From the IMG/VR virus record IMGVR_UViG_3300027985_000156, positions 1-56,220 of that record: a stretch of DNA of 56,220 nt; one strand, given 5' to 3'. Position 1 is the stretch's first letter. Each line of letters begins with the position of its first letter. The position numbers were made by a program, and so were the translations under genes. Under the pieces are notes generated by a model that saw nothing but the letters and a program-made list of their open reading frames with translations, was not told where the DNA came from and ran no database searches. Below are positions 1-6,633 of this stretch, piece by piece. Source of the stretch: a virus.

Positions 1-144
1 ACATGGCAACAGGTAAACAAGCAAAAGGTTTCAAAGAAAAAGCTTGTAAGTTCTGTGGTGAGTTGTTCACACCTCTTGCACCATCGCACCTATACTGTTC
101 TCAAGATTGCGCCGACAACGGATGGTCTGAGAAGTATCTGAAGC
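1..144. repeat. Assembly terminal overlap (left copy)
   Basis: These 144 bases are identical to 56077-56220. An exact end overlap inside a gene is what an assembler leaves on a circular or circularly permuted/terminally redundant molecule. The unit genome is therefore 56,076 bp, and features crossing the ends are single features. A genuine 144-bp physical terminal repeat cannot be excluded from sequence alone, but the join falls in the middle of an intron-encoded gene, which argues for an assembly artefact. Confidence 0.93.
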
Positions 145-410
145 GTACCTACGGTATCGACTTTGACGAGTGGGTGTGTATGTTCGAGAAAGCAGAAGGG
201 AAGTGTGCCCTCTGTGGATCGAATGGTTTCAAGCTCAACCCTAAATCTTTCCTTACTCTTGTTGTTGATCATGATCATAACACCGGGAAGATTCGTGGGA
301 TGCTTTGTCATAATTGCAACAGAGCACTAGGGTTATTGCATGATGATACAAATGTCCTCCAGAAAGCTATCGATTATTTGGGAAGTGCAACGACTATCCG
401 AGAGGAGTAG
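3..410 (+). CDS. Intron-encoded HNH homing endonuclease (endonuclease VII type), main part
   Basis: This is a free-standing endonuclease inside the group I intron, predicted to cut an intronless polymerase gene and spread the intron. The C-terminal half has CALCGS, then LVVDHDHNTGKIRGMLC and HNCNRALG. These are the zinc-binding cysteines and catalytic DHDH..TGK..G..C..CN pattern of the recombination endonuclease VII (T4 gp49-like) HNH family. A second cysteine cluster (CKFCGELF...YCSQDC) near the N-terminus looks like another zinc finger. The likely true start is upstream of the join at 56052 (ATG, with AGAGGA seven bases before it), adding nine residues (MIGKGIPMH) to the frame shown here. 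The 3' end runs into the intron core. Confidence 0.88.
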   Translation: MATGKQAKGFKEKACKFCGELFTPLAPSHLYCSQDCADNGWSEKYLKRTYGIDFDEWVCMFEKAEGKCALCGSNGFKLNPKSFLTLVVDHDHNTGKIRGMLCHNCNRALGLLHDDTNVLQKAIDYLGSATTIREE

Positions 411-437
411 AGTCAAGCGACTCGAAGCGGTGGGGTT

Positions 438-452
438 TGTCGAAGATCGACA
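438..452. repeat. Palindrome site, centre AGA (intron P8)
   Basis: Exact TGTCGAAGATCGACA. It sits between the P3 3' strand and P7 3' strand of the intron, where td has its P8 hairpin, so here the palindrome serves as P8. Confidence 0.95.
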
Positions 453-535
453 TTCATGATATAGTCTGATCTTATGTGAAAGCATAAGCTGGTTTCGTAC
501 CGGGGTAGGAGTAGCGAACCTGCCTGAACATAATG

Positions 536-1029
536 TGATGTATAACGCCGGACCTGCTAAGTTAGGAGCAATCCTAGGTAAAAGTTCGGTGGTAGGTAAG
601 CGTAACAAGGATCGGTTCATGAAGAAGTACAAATGCTATCATGAATTGGTACAGAGTCTTGAGCAAGCTTTAGAAGCTAACGGTGGCTGGATCTATGGAC
701 TAGATGGCCGCCGATTCTACGTCAGGAATAAGAAGGATGTTCTCAACACCTGCCTTCAAGGTAACAGTGCGATCATCTTTAAGACGTGGATGGTAATGCT
801 CGATAAAGAACGTCAGTTGTTTGAAGAGAAACACAAGGTAACCCTACGTCAAATCATTGCTTACCACGATGAGCTTCAGTTTGAATTGTACTCTGATGAT
901 AAGGAGTTAGCTGAAGAGTGGGGTGCAATCGCTGTAGAGACTGCGGCCAAGGTTGGTCGTATGTTTAACTTGAATATCCCGGTCGGAGCAGAAGCTAAGG
1001 TCGGAAATAATTGGGCCGAGTGCCACTAA
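536..1029 (+). CDS. DNA polymerase, exon 2 (palm/fingers C-terminus)
   Basis: This is the C-terminal exon of a T7 gp5-like family A DNA polymerase. The first two bases (TG) complete a Leu codon begun by T at 55874. The exon then reads MYNAGPAKLGAILG, equivalent to T7 FLYGAGDEKIG at the end of motif B (O helix). Further on come LDGRRFYVRNKKDVLNT (T7 LDGRKVHVRSPHAALNT), motif C AYHDELQFEL with the catalytic HDE, and the family ending NWAECH (T7 NWAICH). Exons 1 and 2 together give about 683 aa against 704 for T7 gp5. The exon has no ribosome site of its own, so expression depends on splicing. A palindrome site and the next gene follow the stop. Confidence 0.95.
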
Positions 1030-1032
1030 ATT

Positions 1033-1047
1033 TGTCGAAGATCGACA
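1033..1047. repeat. Palindrome site, centre AGA
   Basis: Exact TGTCGAAGATCGACA in the 33-bp gap between the polymerase stop and the next gene, just upstream of its GGAGA ribosome site. Confidence 0.95.
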
Positions 1048-1062
1048 TTACGGAGAATACAA

Positions 1063-2412
1063 ATGAGCAAATTTGAAAAGAATGAAATCATCGTAGCAGT
1101 TGAGTCCGGTAGCTTTGACCTCAAGGCTGGTTCGAAGTACATTGTTACTGGCTCTGGTGGTGAGACCTCAGTATACTGCCGGTGTCTGGATGAGGACGCT
1201 CGTGGTCTGGACTACATCCACGCTGACCGGTGCTTCGTTGCTGCCGAGAAGTTCCTTGATTTCCAAGAGGGCGACAAGGTAGTCTGTATCCGGTGCAAGA
1301 GTAGAGACCATCGCTTCCTTACTCCCAAGGCCATCAACAACGGTCGTACCATCTTCACTATCGCTAGTGTTAATGGGGAGTTCGTTGAGCTTGAGGAAGA
1401 TGACAAATCTGAGGAATACTTCTCCAACCGCTTCGTTGTTGTCGAACGCCATGCCCCTATCGTATCACCATTCGAAGAAGGTGGTTACGCTATATGTAAG
1501 CAGTCTCCTTCGTGTACTTCTGTTACTGAAGGCAAGAAGTACCTTGTCACTGAAGTTGATACATCTGATGATACCATCAAGATCATGCAGGACAACGGCA
1601 CCGAGCGTTGGGTAAGCATCATGTACTTTGTTCCGGCTGGTAGTTCTGAGGTGGTTACTCCTCTTCCCAACTGTCCCAAGGTAGGCCAGTGGGTTCAGGT
1701 GGTGGATACTCACATGGATGTTACTGCTGGCAAGTGGTATGAGGTTATAGCAGCAGACTCCAACGGTGGGTGGATCGAGGTCATCGATGATGTTGATGAT
1801 ACCTGGACCATGCGACTCACTAAAATATCCAAGGAGTTCAAGGATGAAAAGCCTGTGGTTATCAATATTGGTGATTGGATTACTTTGAAGAGGGATGAGG
1901 GTTCAGACATCACCTTCGGAAAATACTACGAGGTTGTAAGTATCCGAAATAGTTACAAAGTATTTTACAACATCATCGATAATGCTGGTTATAAGCGTGA
2001 CATCGCTATCAGTCGCATTGATACCACAAAGATTCTCACCGAAGAACCCACCGAAATCAAAGGTGATTCCTGGGGGTTCAATGTAACTACTGAGGATGCT
2101 GTCGACTATACTGAGGTACGCAAAGCCTTAAATCGCAAGAATCCGGTGGCTGTCATCCAGAGTTCTGTCGATGATGATGCGGTAGTATACATCCACATGA
2201 GCCTCTCTTCCCGCCTTCATAGCCAGGATGCCCCGTTCCCTGGAGATCGTCTGATTCAGGCATTCGAGGACTCTGCCGCATTCCTGATTCCCAACAAGGA
2301 TCTGGAAGGTTTTGTTGCCATGCTGAAGAATGCATACAACACTCCGTTCGTAAGTGAGGGTCGCCGTGATGTAAAGGTCACCCTTATTGATATGAAAGGT
2401 GATCGTAAGTAA
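1063..2412 (+). CDS. Multi-module SH3/KOW-like repeat protein (449 aa)
   Basis: Function unknown. The protein consists of about five tandem modules of roughly 60-70 residues. Each opens with a pattern like xxGDxVxxx and continues to xxGKxYxVxxx (for example QEGDKVVCI, KVGQWVQVV..TAGKWYEVI, NIGDWITLK..TFGKYYEVV), the look of small SH3- or KOW-like beta barrels. Residues from about 330 on form a different, non-repeated domain. The 515-aa protein at 6623 has the same kind of modules, so the two are probably paralogs. ATG with GGAGA ten bases upstream. It lies between the polymerase and a sigma-like gene, so a role in transcription or replication is possible but not shown. Confidence 0.75.
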   Translation: MSKFEKNEIIVAVESGSFDLKAGSKYIVTGSGGETSVYCRCLDEDARGLDYIHADRCFVAAEKFLDFQEGDKVVCIRCKSRDHRFLTPKAINNGRTIFTIASVNGEFVELEEDDKSEEYFSNRFVVVERHAPIVSPFEEGGYAICKQSPSCTSVTEGKKYLVTEVDTSDDTIKIMQDNGTERWVSIMYFVPAGSSEVVTPLPNCPKVGQWVQVVDTHMDVTAGKWYEVIAADSNGGWIEVIDDVDDTWTMRLTKISKEFKDEKPVVINIGDWITLKRDEGSDITFGKYYEVVSIRNSYKVFYNIIDNAGYKRDIAISRIDTTKILTEEPTEIKGDSWGFNVTTEDAVDYTEVRKALNRKNPVAVIQSSVDDDAVVYIHMSLSSRLHSQDAPFPGDRLIQAFEDSAAFLIPNKDLEGFVAMLKNAYNTPFVSEGRRDVKVTLIDMKGDRK

Positions 2413-2965
2413 TAAACCAAAACCTGAAGTCCACGGTCGTCCTAATCCTGAGGACATAAATGTTGCAGACTATGACCCGCTGATATACAAATTCATCCAC
2501 GGCTACGCCAGGACGTATGGAGCAATCATTGTTGAGAACATCGAGGACTTCTATGCAGTAGGACTTGAGGGGATCATGAAGGCTAAGAAAGCTTATGACC
2601 CCTCAAGGGGTACGTTCGTAACCATCGCTTACTATAAAGTATTTACAGAGGTGAGCAAACTCTATAGGAAACTTGTGAAGGAGTACGAGCATTGTGACTT
2701 GAGTACCGAAGAGCAGACAGAGATGCACCAACGTAGTGTGAGTGATGCGCTTGGATCTGCTATAGGTTCGTCTGTAGACTACAGTGCCTTGGGTAGAATC
2801 TTAAGTGTCGAAGATCGACAATTATATTACTGCCTACTTCACAACAAAACAATGACTGAAACCTGCAAGGAACTTCACATATCAAAGGAGGATTATCGTG
2901 AAAGAGTAGCTACCCTGAAGGACACCATCATTGAACACCATCGATTCATCAACGGAATTATTTAA
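2399..2965 (+). CDS. Sigma-70-family transcription factor
   Basis: Predicted to redirect host RNA polymerase to phage promoters. Residues about 25-75 match sigma region 2: LIYKFIHGYARTYG, NIEDFYAVGLEGIMKAKKAY and DPSRGTFVTIAYYKVFTEV are the familiar 'D..Q.G..GL..A...YDPSRG..F.T.A' pattern. Residues about 130-180 (RILSVEDRQLYYCLLHNKTM..TCKELHISKEDYRERVATL) resemble the region 4 helix-turn-helix. At 188 aa it is the size of a small ECF or phage sigma without region 3. It starts with GTG and overlaps the previous gene's stop by 14 bases; no nearer ATG fits. The genome lacks an RNA polymerase, so this is the obvious candidate for middle or late gene control. A palindrome site encodes SVEDRQ between the two domains. 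Confidence 0.8.
   Translation: MIVSNKPKPEVHGRPNPEDINVADYDPLIYKFIHGYARTYGAIIVENIEDFYAVGLEGIMKAKKAYDPSRGTFVTIAYYKVFTEVSKLYRKLVKEYEHCDLSTEEQTEMHQRSVSDALGSAIGSSVDYSALGRILSVEDRQLYYCLLHNKTMTETCKELHISKEDYRERVATLKDTIIEHHRFINGII
2806..2820. repeat. Palindrome site, centre AGA (in sigma gene)
   Basis: Exact TGTCGAAGATCGACA inside the sigma-like gene, read in the frame GTC GAA GAT CGA CA (VEDRQ). Confidence 0.95.
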
Positions 2966-2982
2966 GCTATCTGGAGAATACT

Positions 2983-3450
2983 ATGACTCGCAATCCCAAC
3001 TTCGAAGTTCGTACCAAATATGTAATGTCCAATGTCACCCTCTTCTACCCGAAGGTTTTCAGAGATCACCTCGATGAGTACGAGGGTAAGGAACGCTACA
3101 AAGTAACCCTCGCCCTGGAGCCGGAGAAGGCAGCAAAGATGGAGGACCAAGGGTTCAACATCAAGTATGATGAGGACAACAATGCCTTCGTCGATGCCTT
3201 CCGCAACAAGATGATCAAGAAGAATACCAAGGAGATGCCGCCGCCCATCATCAAGTTCGCCGATGGTACTCCTTACGATGTCGATGTACACGGGTTCATC
3301 GGCAACGGTACTGTGGCTGATGTCCATGTCAACAGTGTGTACACCAAGGTAGGTAAAGAGGTTTACCTGCCGATGTATTTGGATGAGATCCACATCATCG
3401 AACTGGTTCCCTACGGTGGTGATGCTGTCGACGGTGACTCTGTAATCTAA
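2983..3450 (+). CDS. Single-stranded DNA-binding protein
   Basis: Likely the replication ssDNA-binding protein (T7 gp2.5 role), coating the displaced strand and contacting polymerase and helicase. At 155 aa it resembles podovirus gp2.5-like/DUF2815 proteins: VMSNVTLFYPKVF at the start, an OB-fold core, and GNGTVADVHVNSVYTKVGKE..LDEIHIIELV near the C-terminus. The tail GGDAVDGDSVI is mildly acidic, as in other SSBs. GGAGA sits eight bases before the ATG. The gene lies between the sigma-like gene and the exonuclease cluster, as expected for a replication operon. Assignment is by pattern; no residue is diagnostic. Confidence 0.7.
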   Translation: MTRNPNFEVRTKYVMSNVTLFYPKVFRDHLDEYEGKERYKVTLALEPEKAAKMEDQGFNIKYDEDNNAFVDAFRNKMIKKNTKEMPPPIIKFADGTPYDVDVHGFIGNGTVADVHVNSVYTKVGKEVYLPMYLDEIHIIELVPYGGDAVDGDSVI

Positions 3451-3641
3451 TGGAGCCTAAAATCGTAAGGTGCCCTCGCTGTGATGGCGATGGTAAAGTA
3501 TTCTCAGGATACTATGGTCACCCGGAGACTTCTTCGGGTGGCCCTATCATGCACAGGTGTAGCGTCTGTGAAGGTGATGGTTTTGTTACAGAACGTGAAA
3601 GAACTAAATACATAGCGAGTCGAATACCGGACTTCTGCTAG
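3450..3641 (+). CDS. Small zinc-finger protein with DnaJ-type CxxCxGxG motifs
   Basis: This is a 63-aa protein with two CPRCDGDGKV / CSVCEGDGFV motifs, the CxxCxGxG zinc-binding repeat of DnaJ central domains. Two such motifs make one zinc site. The rest of DnaJ is absent, so it is not a chaperone itself; small phage proteins of this type have no settled function. The ATG overlaps the SSB stop (TAATG), so translation is probably coupled. Confidence 0.75.
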   Translation: MEPKIVRCPRCDGDGKVFSGYYGHPETSSGGPIMHRCSVCEGDGFVTERERTKYIASRIPDFC

Positions 3642-3648
3642 GAGAGTT

Positions 3649-4662
3649 TTGGGAAAACTTACACTTGATGATCTCTTTGATCCTAAGTACAGGGTCAAGC
3701 AACTCAACCTCTTAATCGACGGTGATGTGTATGCACATAAGGCATCGTCTGTAACTGATGGCCGGATGTATGAAGTCGGTAAGAGCATCTTTAAATATAA
3801 GAAGGACGCAGATAAGTACGTCTCTGAGAATGGTGGTACGATTGAAGTAACGTATCAACCTGAGCCGTTTAAGCATTGCACCCGTACCTTACGTGCTATG
3901 TTCGAGGCCATCGAGAGTGCGCTGGAGCATAAGACCGATAGTTTGGTAAGTAAGTATTACCTGACAGGTTCCTTGAACTTCAGATCCGACATCCTTGAGC
4001 ATTACAAATGGAATCGCTTAGGTGTCGATGAAGTAATCAAACGATGCAACGGTGACGAAGAAAAGGCCCGTGCAATCCTTAAGATGAAACCTGCTACTTT
4101 CGAGAAGCAGAAAGGTGTTGTACCTCGAAGACCTTTTCATCTTAAGAGAACGAAAGAGTACATCTCCGAAAGACTAGGGGCAACACAAGTAGACTACCTC
4201 GAAGCTGATGATCTTATTGGCATCGAGGCTGATCGCTTGCGTCGTTTAGGCGAGGACTTCGTTATCGTAAGTACCGATAAAGACCTCAACTGTATCCCTG
4301 GGTGGCATTACAACTCTGACCGTGATGAGATCTATCATGTATCTGAGTCGGAAGCAATGTACAATTTCTACTACCAGTGTCTCCTTGGTGATAAGACTGA
4401 CAACATTCCTGGTATTCCTGGAGTGGGTGAGGCTAAGGCTACTGCGGTACTCAAAGGTATCGAGGGTAGTTCTGAGGAAGACTACTACAGGGCCGTACTC
4501 GATAGGTGGACTGTTGCCTATGGTGATGATGCACCTTCTGTTATGCTGAAGTCTGCACAATGCTTGTGGATTCTGCAAGACTCAAGTTCGAAACCTATTG
4601 TCGAGAAAACTTGGCAACCACCTGAAATGTCGAAGATCGACAAAACTGAGGAAGTCAAATGA
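3649..4662 (+). CDS. 5'-3' exonuclease, T7 gp6/FEN-like
   Basis: Predicted 5'-3' exonuclease that removes RNA primers and degrades host DNA. The family metal-binding and H3TH motifs are visible: LLIDGDVY near residue 20, LEADDLIG near 184-191, VSTDKDLNC near 205, and LGDKTDNIPGIPGVGEAKA near 245-262 (helix-hairpin-helix). At 337 aa it is close to the T7 gp6 size. The best start is TTG at 3649 after AGGAGAG, because the next in-frame ATG is about 35 codons on, beyond the first acidic motif. The last codons contain a palindrome site (MSKIDK), and the stop overlaps the next start (ATGA). Confidence 0.9.
   Translation: MGKLTLDDLFDPKYRVKQLNLLIDGDVYAHKASSVTDGRMYEVGKSIFKYKKDADKYVSENGGTIEVTYQPEPFKHCTRTLRAMFEAIESALEHKTDSLVSKYYLTGSLNFRSDILEHYKWNRLGVDEVIKRCNGDEEKARAILKMKPATFEKQKGVVPRRPFHLKRTKEYISERLGATQVDYLEADDLIGIEADRLRRLGEDFVIVSTDKDLNCIPGWHYNSDRDEIYHVSESEAMYNFYYQCLLGDKTDNIPGIPGVGEAKATAVLKGIEGSSEEDYYRAVLDRWTVAYGDDAPSVMLKSAQCLWILQDSSSKPIVEKTWQPPEMSKIDKTEEVK
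4628..4642. repeat. Palindrome site, centre AGA (end of exonuclease)
   Basis: Exact TGTCGAAGATCGACA in the last codons of the exonuclease gene, frame ATG TCG AAG ATC GAC AAA (MSKIDK). Confidence 0.95.
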
Positions 4663-4928
4663 AAAAATTGTTTGCTATAGTTTTTGCAATTTGCTTAGGG
4701 CTGATTGTGACTGGTTGTAATTCTAACCGATTTGCCGAGGATACTATGACGGTAACTTCTATCGAGGTATCAAATTTTCCACGGTACGGAAAGAACTTCT
4801 ATATAATTACAAGCAGGACTGGAGCGAAGCATCACTTCTTCTCTAATAAAGATTTTAAAATAGGCGACAAGCTGGTCCTATCTACGGACTCAACTGGAGG
4901 GGCGTGCGTAAACGATTTGCAAAAGTAA
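4659..4928 (+). CDS. Small lipoprotein
   Basis: This 89-aa protein has a clear lipoprotein signal: MKK, a hydrophobic stretch (LFAIVFAICLGLIV), then lipobox VTGC with the acylated Cys at residue 20. The mature part (about 70 aa) contains IGDKLVLS and looks like a small beta-rich domain. Location would be the cell envelope. Phage-encoded lipoproteins made early or middle often block superinfection; that role is only a guess here, and it does not look like an outer spanin (no Pro-rich linker). The start overlaps the exonuclease stop, so translation is coupled. Confidence 0.75.
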   Translation: MKKLFAIVFAICLGLIVTGCNSNRFAEDTMTVTSIEVSNFPRYGKNFYIITSRTGAKHHFFSNKDFKIGDKLVLSTDSTGGACVNDLQK

Positions 4929-5404
4929 ATGCTTGGTGTCGAAAGAACTTCTATCCTTACAAGAATGAATTCGAGAAACGTATCCACGAACAACTGACCA
5001 CCTTCGACTACGAAGACAAGAAGCGTAAGGTCAAGTACACTATAGAGGCAACCTACAACCCTGACTTCACAAGTGCCGATCATCCTTGGCTACTGGTCGA
5101 GGCGAAAGGTATCTTTCAGGGAGGATCTAAGGAAGCTTCGAAGTACGTGTGGGTCAAGCGTAACCATCCGAACCTGGAGTTAATCTTCATCTTTGATCGT
5201 CCTAACACTAAAGCTTACACTGGTTGCAAGCGTAGAGCGGATGGTTCATACCTGACTCTTGGTGAGTGGTCGGCAAAGAATGGGTTTGCTTTCTTCCAAG
5301 CATCTGATCTTCCGACTGAACTTGTCGAAGGTACAGTTACCCGTGAGTGGCTCGAAGGTATCAAGCGTATGCAGAGATTGCAGTACGGTTTCAAGGTGGT
5401 GTGA
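4904..5404 (+). CDS. Endonuclease I-like Holliday junction resolvase (T7 gp3)
   Basis: Predicted junction-resolving nuclease that debranches replicating DNA before packaging. At 166 aa (T7 gp3 is 149) it has the PD-(D/E)xK core YNPDFT then LLVEAKGIF at about residues 48-68, followed by HPNLELIFIFDR, matching the T7 order YTPDF, VETKG, HPELDIRIVF. The start is GTG at 4904 with GGAGG just before it, overlapping the lipoprotein gene by 25 bases in another frame. It lies next to the exonuclease, as in many T7-like genomes. Confidence 0.9.
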   Translation: MRKRFAKVNAWCRKNFYPYKNEFEKRIHEQLTTFDYEDKKRKVKYTIEATYNPDFTSADHPWLLVEAKGIFQGGSKEASKYVWVKRNHPNLELIFIFDRPNTKAYTGCKRRADGSYLTLGEWSAKNGFAFFQASDLPTELVEGTVTREWLEGIKRMQRLQYGFKVV

Positions 5405-5405
5405 T

Positions 5406-6092
5406 ATGGGATCAACTTTAGTTATTGGGGATACTCATTTCCCCTATCATCATCCGGATACGTTCGAGTTCCTGAGTGCTGTTATCGCCAAGCATAGGCC
5501 AGATCGTTTCATTCATGTGGGAGATCTCACCGATTCGTATGCATTCAGCAGGTATCCGAAAGATCCTGAGTATGACGAGTGCTATACGAAAGAGTTCCAA
5601 ACTGTCCGTGAGGCAGTAAAGCAGTTGCATTTACTGATGCCTACTCTTGACATCATGCATAGTAACCACGATGATCGCCTGTGGAATCGGGCGACTGTTG
5701 CTGGTATCCCTAAGTCTGTGATGCTTCCATTTATGTCAGTCATTGGTGCTGATGGTTTTTATTGGAAGTTACATCCGGATCTTATTGTGGATGATTGGTT
5801 CTTTTGTCACTACAAAGGTGCCAACATCTTAAGAATTGCCAGTGATGCAGGGATGAGTGTCGTCCAGGGACATACGCATACGAAACTCTCAGCGCAATCA
5901 GTGACTAACTTACGTGGTCGACTGTGGGGAGTGGAGTGTGGGTGTATGCTTGGGGATGACCGGCACGCTTTCGCCTACAACAAAGCATCACTGATCCGTC
6001 CGAACCTTGGGTGTATCCTTATCGAAGACGGAAACCCTTTGGTTATTCCTATGAATCTTAACAGCGGAGGTGGGTGGAACCCTAAAGGATAA
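5406..6092 (+). CDS. Calcineurin-like metallophosphoesterase
   Basis: Predicted two-metal phosphoesterase of 228 aa. It has the family motifs in order: GDTHFP (residues about 8-13), HVGDLTD (about 41-47), SNHDDR (the GNHD/E motif) and GHTHT near 160. Such phage enzymes may hydrolyse nucleic acid ends or cyclic nucleotides; the substrate cannot be read from sequence. I chose the ATG at 5406, two bases after the endonuclease stop, over upstream starts that lie wholly inside the previous gene. Confidence 0.85.
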   Translation: MGSTLVIGDTHFPYHHPDTFEFLSAVIAKHRPDRFIHVGDLTDSYAFSRYPKDPEYDECYTKEFQTVREAVKQLHLLMPTLDIMHSNHDDRLWNRATVAGIPKSVMLPFMSVIGADGFYWKLHPDLIVDDWFFCHYKGANILRIASDAGMSVVQGHTHTKLSAQSVTNLRGRLWGVECGCMLGDDRHAFAYNKASLIRPNLGCILIEDGNPLVIPMNLNSGGGWNPKG

Positions 6093-6418
6093 TGTCAAGA
6101 ACCTATCGTAAGTTTGATAAAATCGAAAAAGAGGATTATGATGAGAGCATAAAGTGGTGGGCTTGGCGTAAGTATTGTGGGCATCGTAATACCTTACGTG
6201 GGTATGAATGCTTCGAGGCAACAGCTAAGCAGGTAGAATCAATCTTATCTATGCAGAAGAGGGACCAAGTTAAAGGAGTACCTGCCCACTTTCGTAAAGG
6301 TATGGACAGACTCTACCGAACCGCTTGTCGTCGGGTAACCAACAGCATCAACCGTGGTAACTACGAAGACTACATCTATCCAGTCCTTAAGCGTGACTCT
6401 GGTTACGATTGGTACTGA
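6092..6418 (+). CDS. Hypothetical protein, basic and aromatic-rich (108 aa)
   Basis: Not recognised. The protein is rich in Arg, Lys, Tyr and Trp (IKWWAWRKYCGH, RLYRTACRRVTNS), suggesting nucleic acid contact. Its ATG overlaps the phosphoesterase stop (TAATG), so it is co-translated in the nucleic acid metabolism cluster. Confidence 0.7.
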   Translation: MSRTYRKFDKIEKEDYDESIKWWAWRKYCGHRNTLRGYECFEATAKQVESILSMQKRDQVKGVPAHFRKGMDRLYRTACRRVTNSINRGNYEDYIYPVLKRDSGYDWY

Positions 6419-6426
6419 GGAGTTGA

Positions 6427-6633
6427 ATGGCTAAGCAGGGCTATGTCGGCGTAACATACCAGATGGTTGAACACAAAGGAGAGACATTGATATTCGGTTG
6501 GGGTCGTGAGATTTTTCTCTACGGCCCTAGCTTATACGATGATTTCCTTGATGAATTCTTGGATGCTTTTGTTGAGCATCCGTACTACTTCTATAACAAA
6601 TGGGATATATTGGAGAATGGTTATGAAAACTGA
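6427..6633 (+). CDS. Hypothetical protein (68 aa)
   Basis: Not recognised. This is a small acidic protein (SLYDDFLDEFLDAFVE) preceded by GAGGAG seven bases before the ATG. It overlaps the next gene by 11 bases. Confidence 0.6.
   Translation: MAKQGYVGVTYQMVEHKGETLIFGWGREIFLYGPSLYDDFLDEFLDAFVEHPYYFYNKWDILENGYEN

Larger units (their letters stand above)
1..535 (+). other. Group I intron in DNA polymerase gene, 3' part
   Basis: This is the 3' part of a 737-nt group I intron that starts at 55875 and crosses the contig join. Its catalytic core matches what I recall of the T4 td intron: CGACTATCC near 389, a GTCAAG-GACTCGAA block near 412-426, ATATAGTCTG near 460 (P7 3' strand) and the terminal CTGAACATAATG ending at G535. 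The last intron base is G, as the group I rule requires. P7 can form from GACT (about 419) and AGTC (about 463). P8 is the hairpin at 438-452, which is also a copy of the phage's dispersed palindrome. Removing 55875..535 joins the polymerase reading frame through motif B. The HNH gene lies in the P6-type loop, as in td. Confidence 0.9.
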
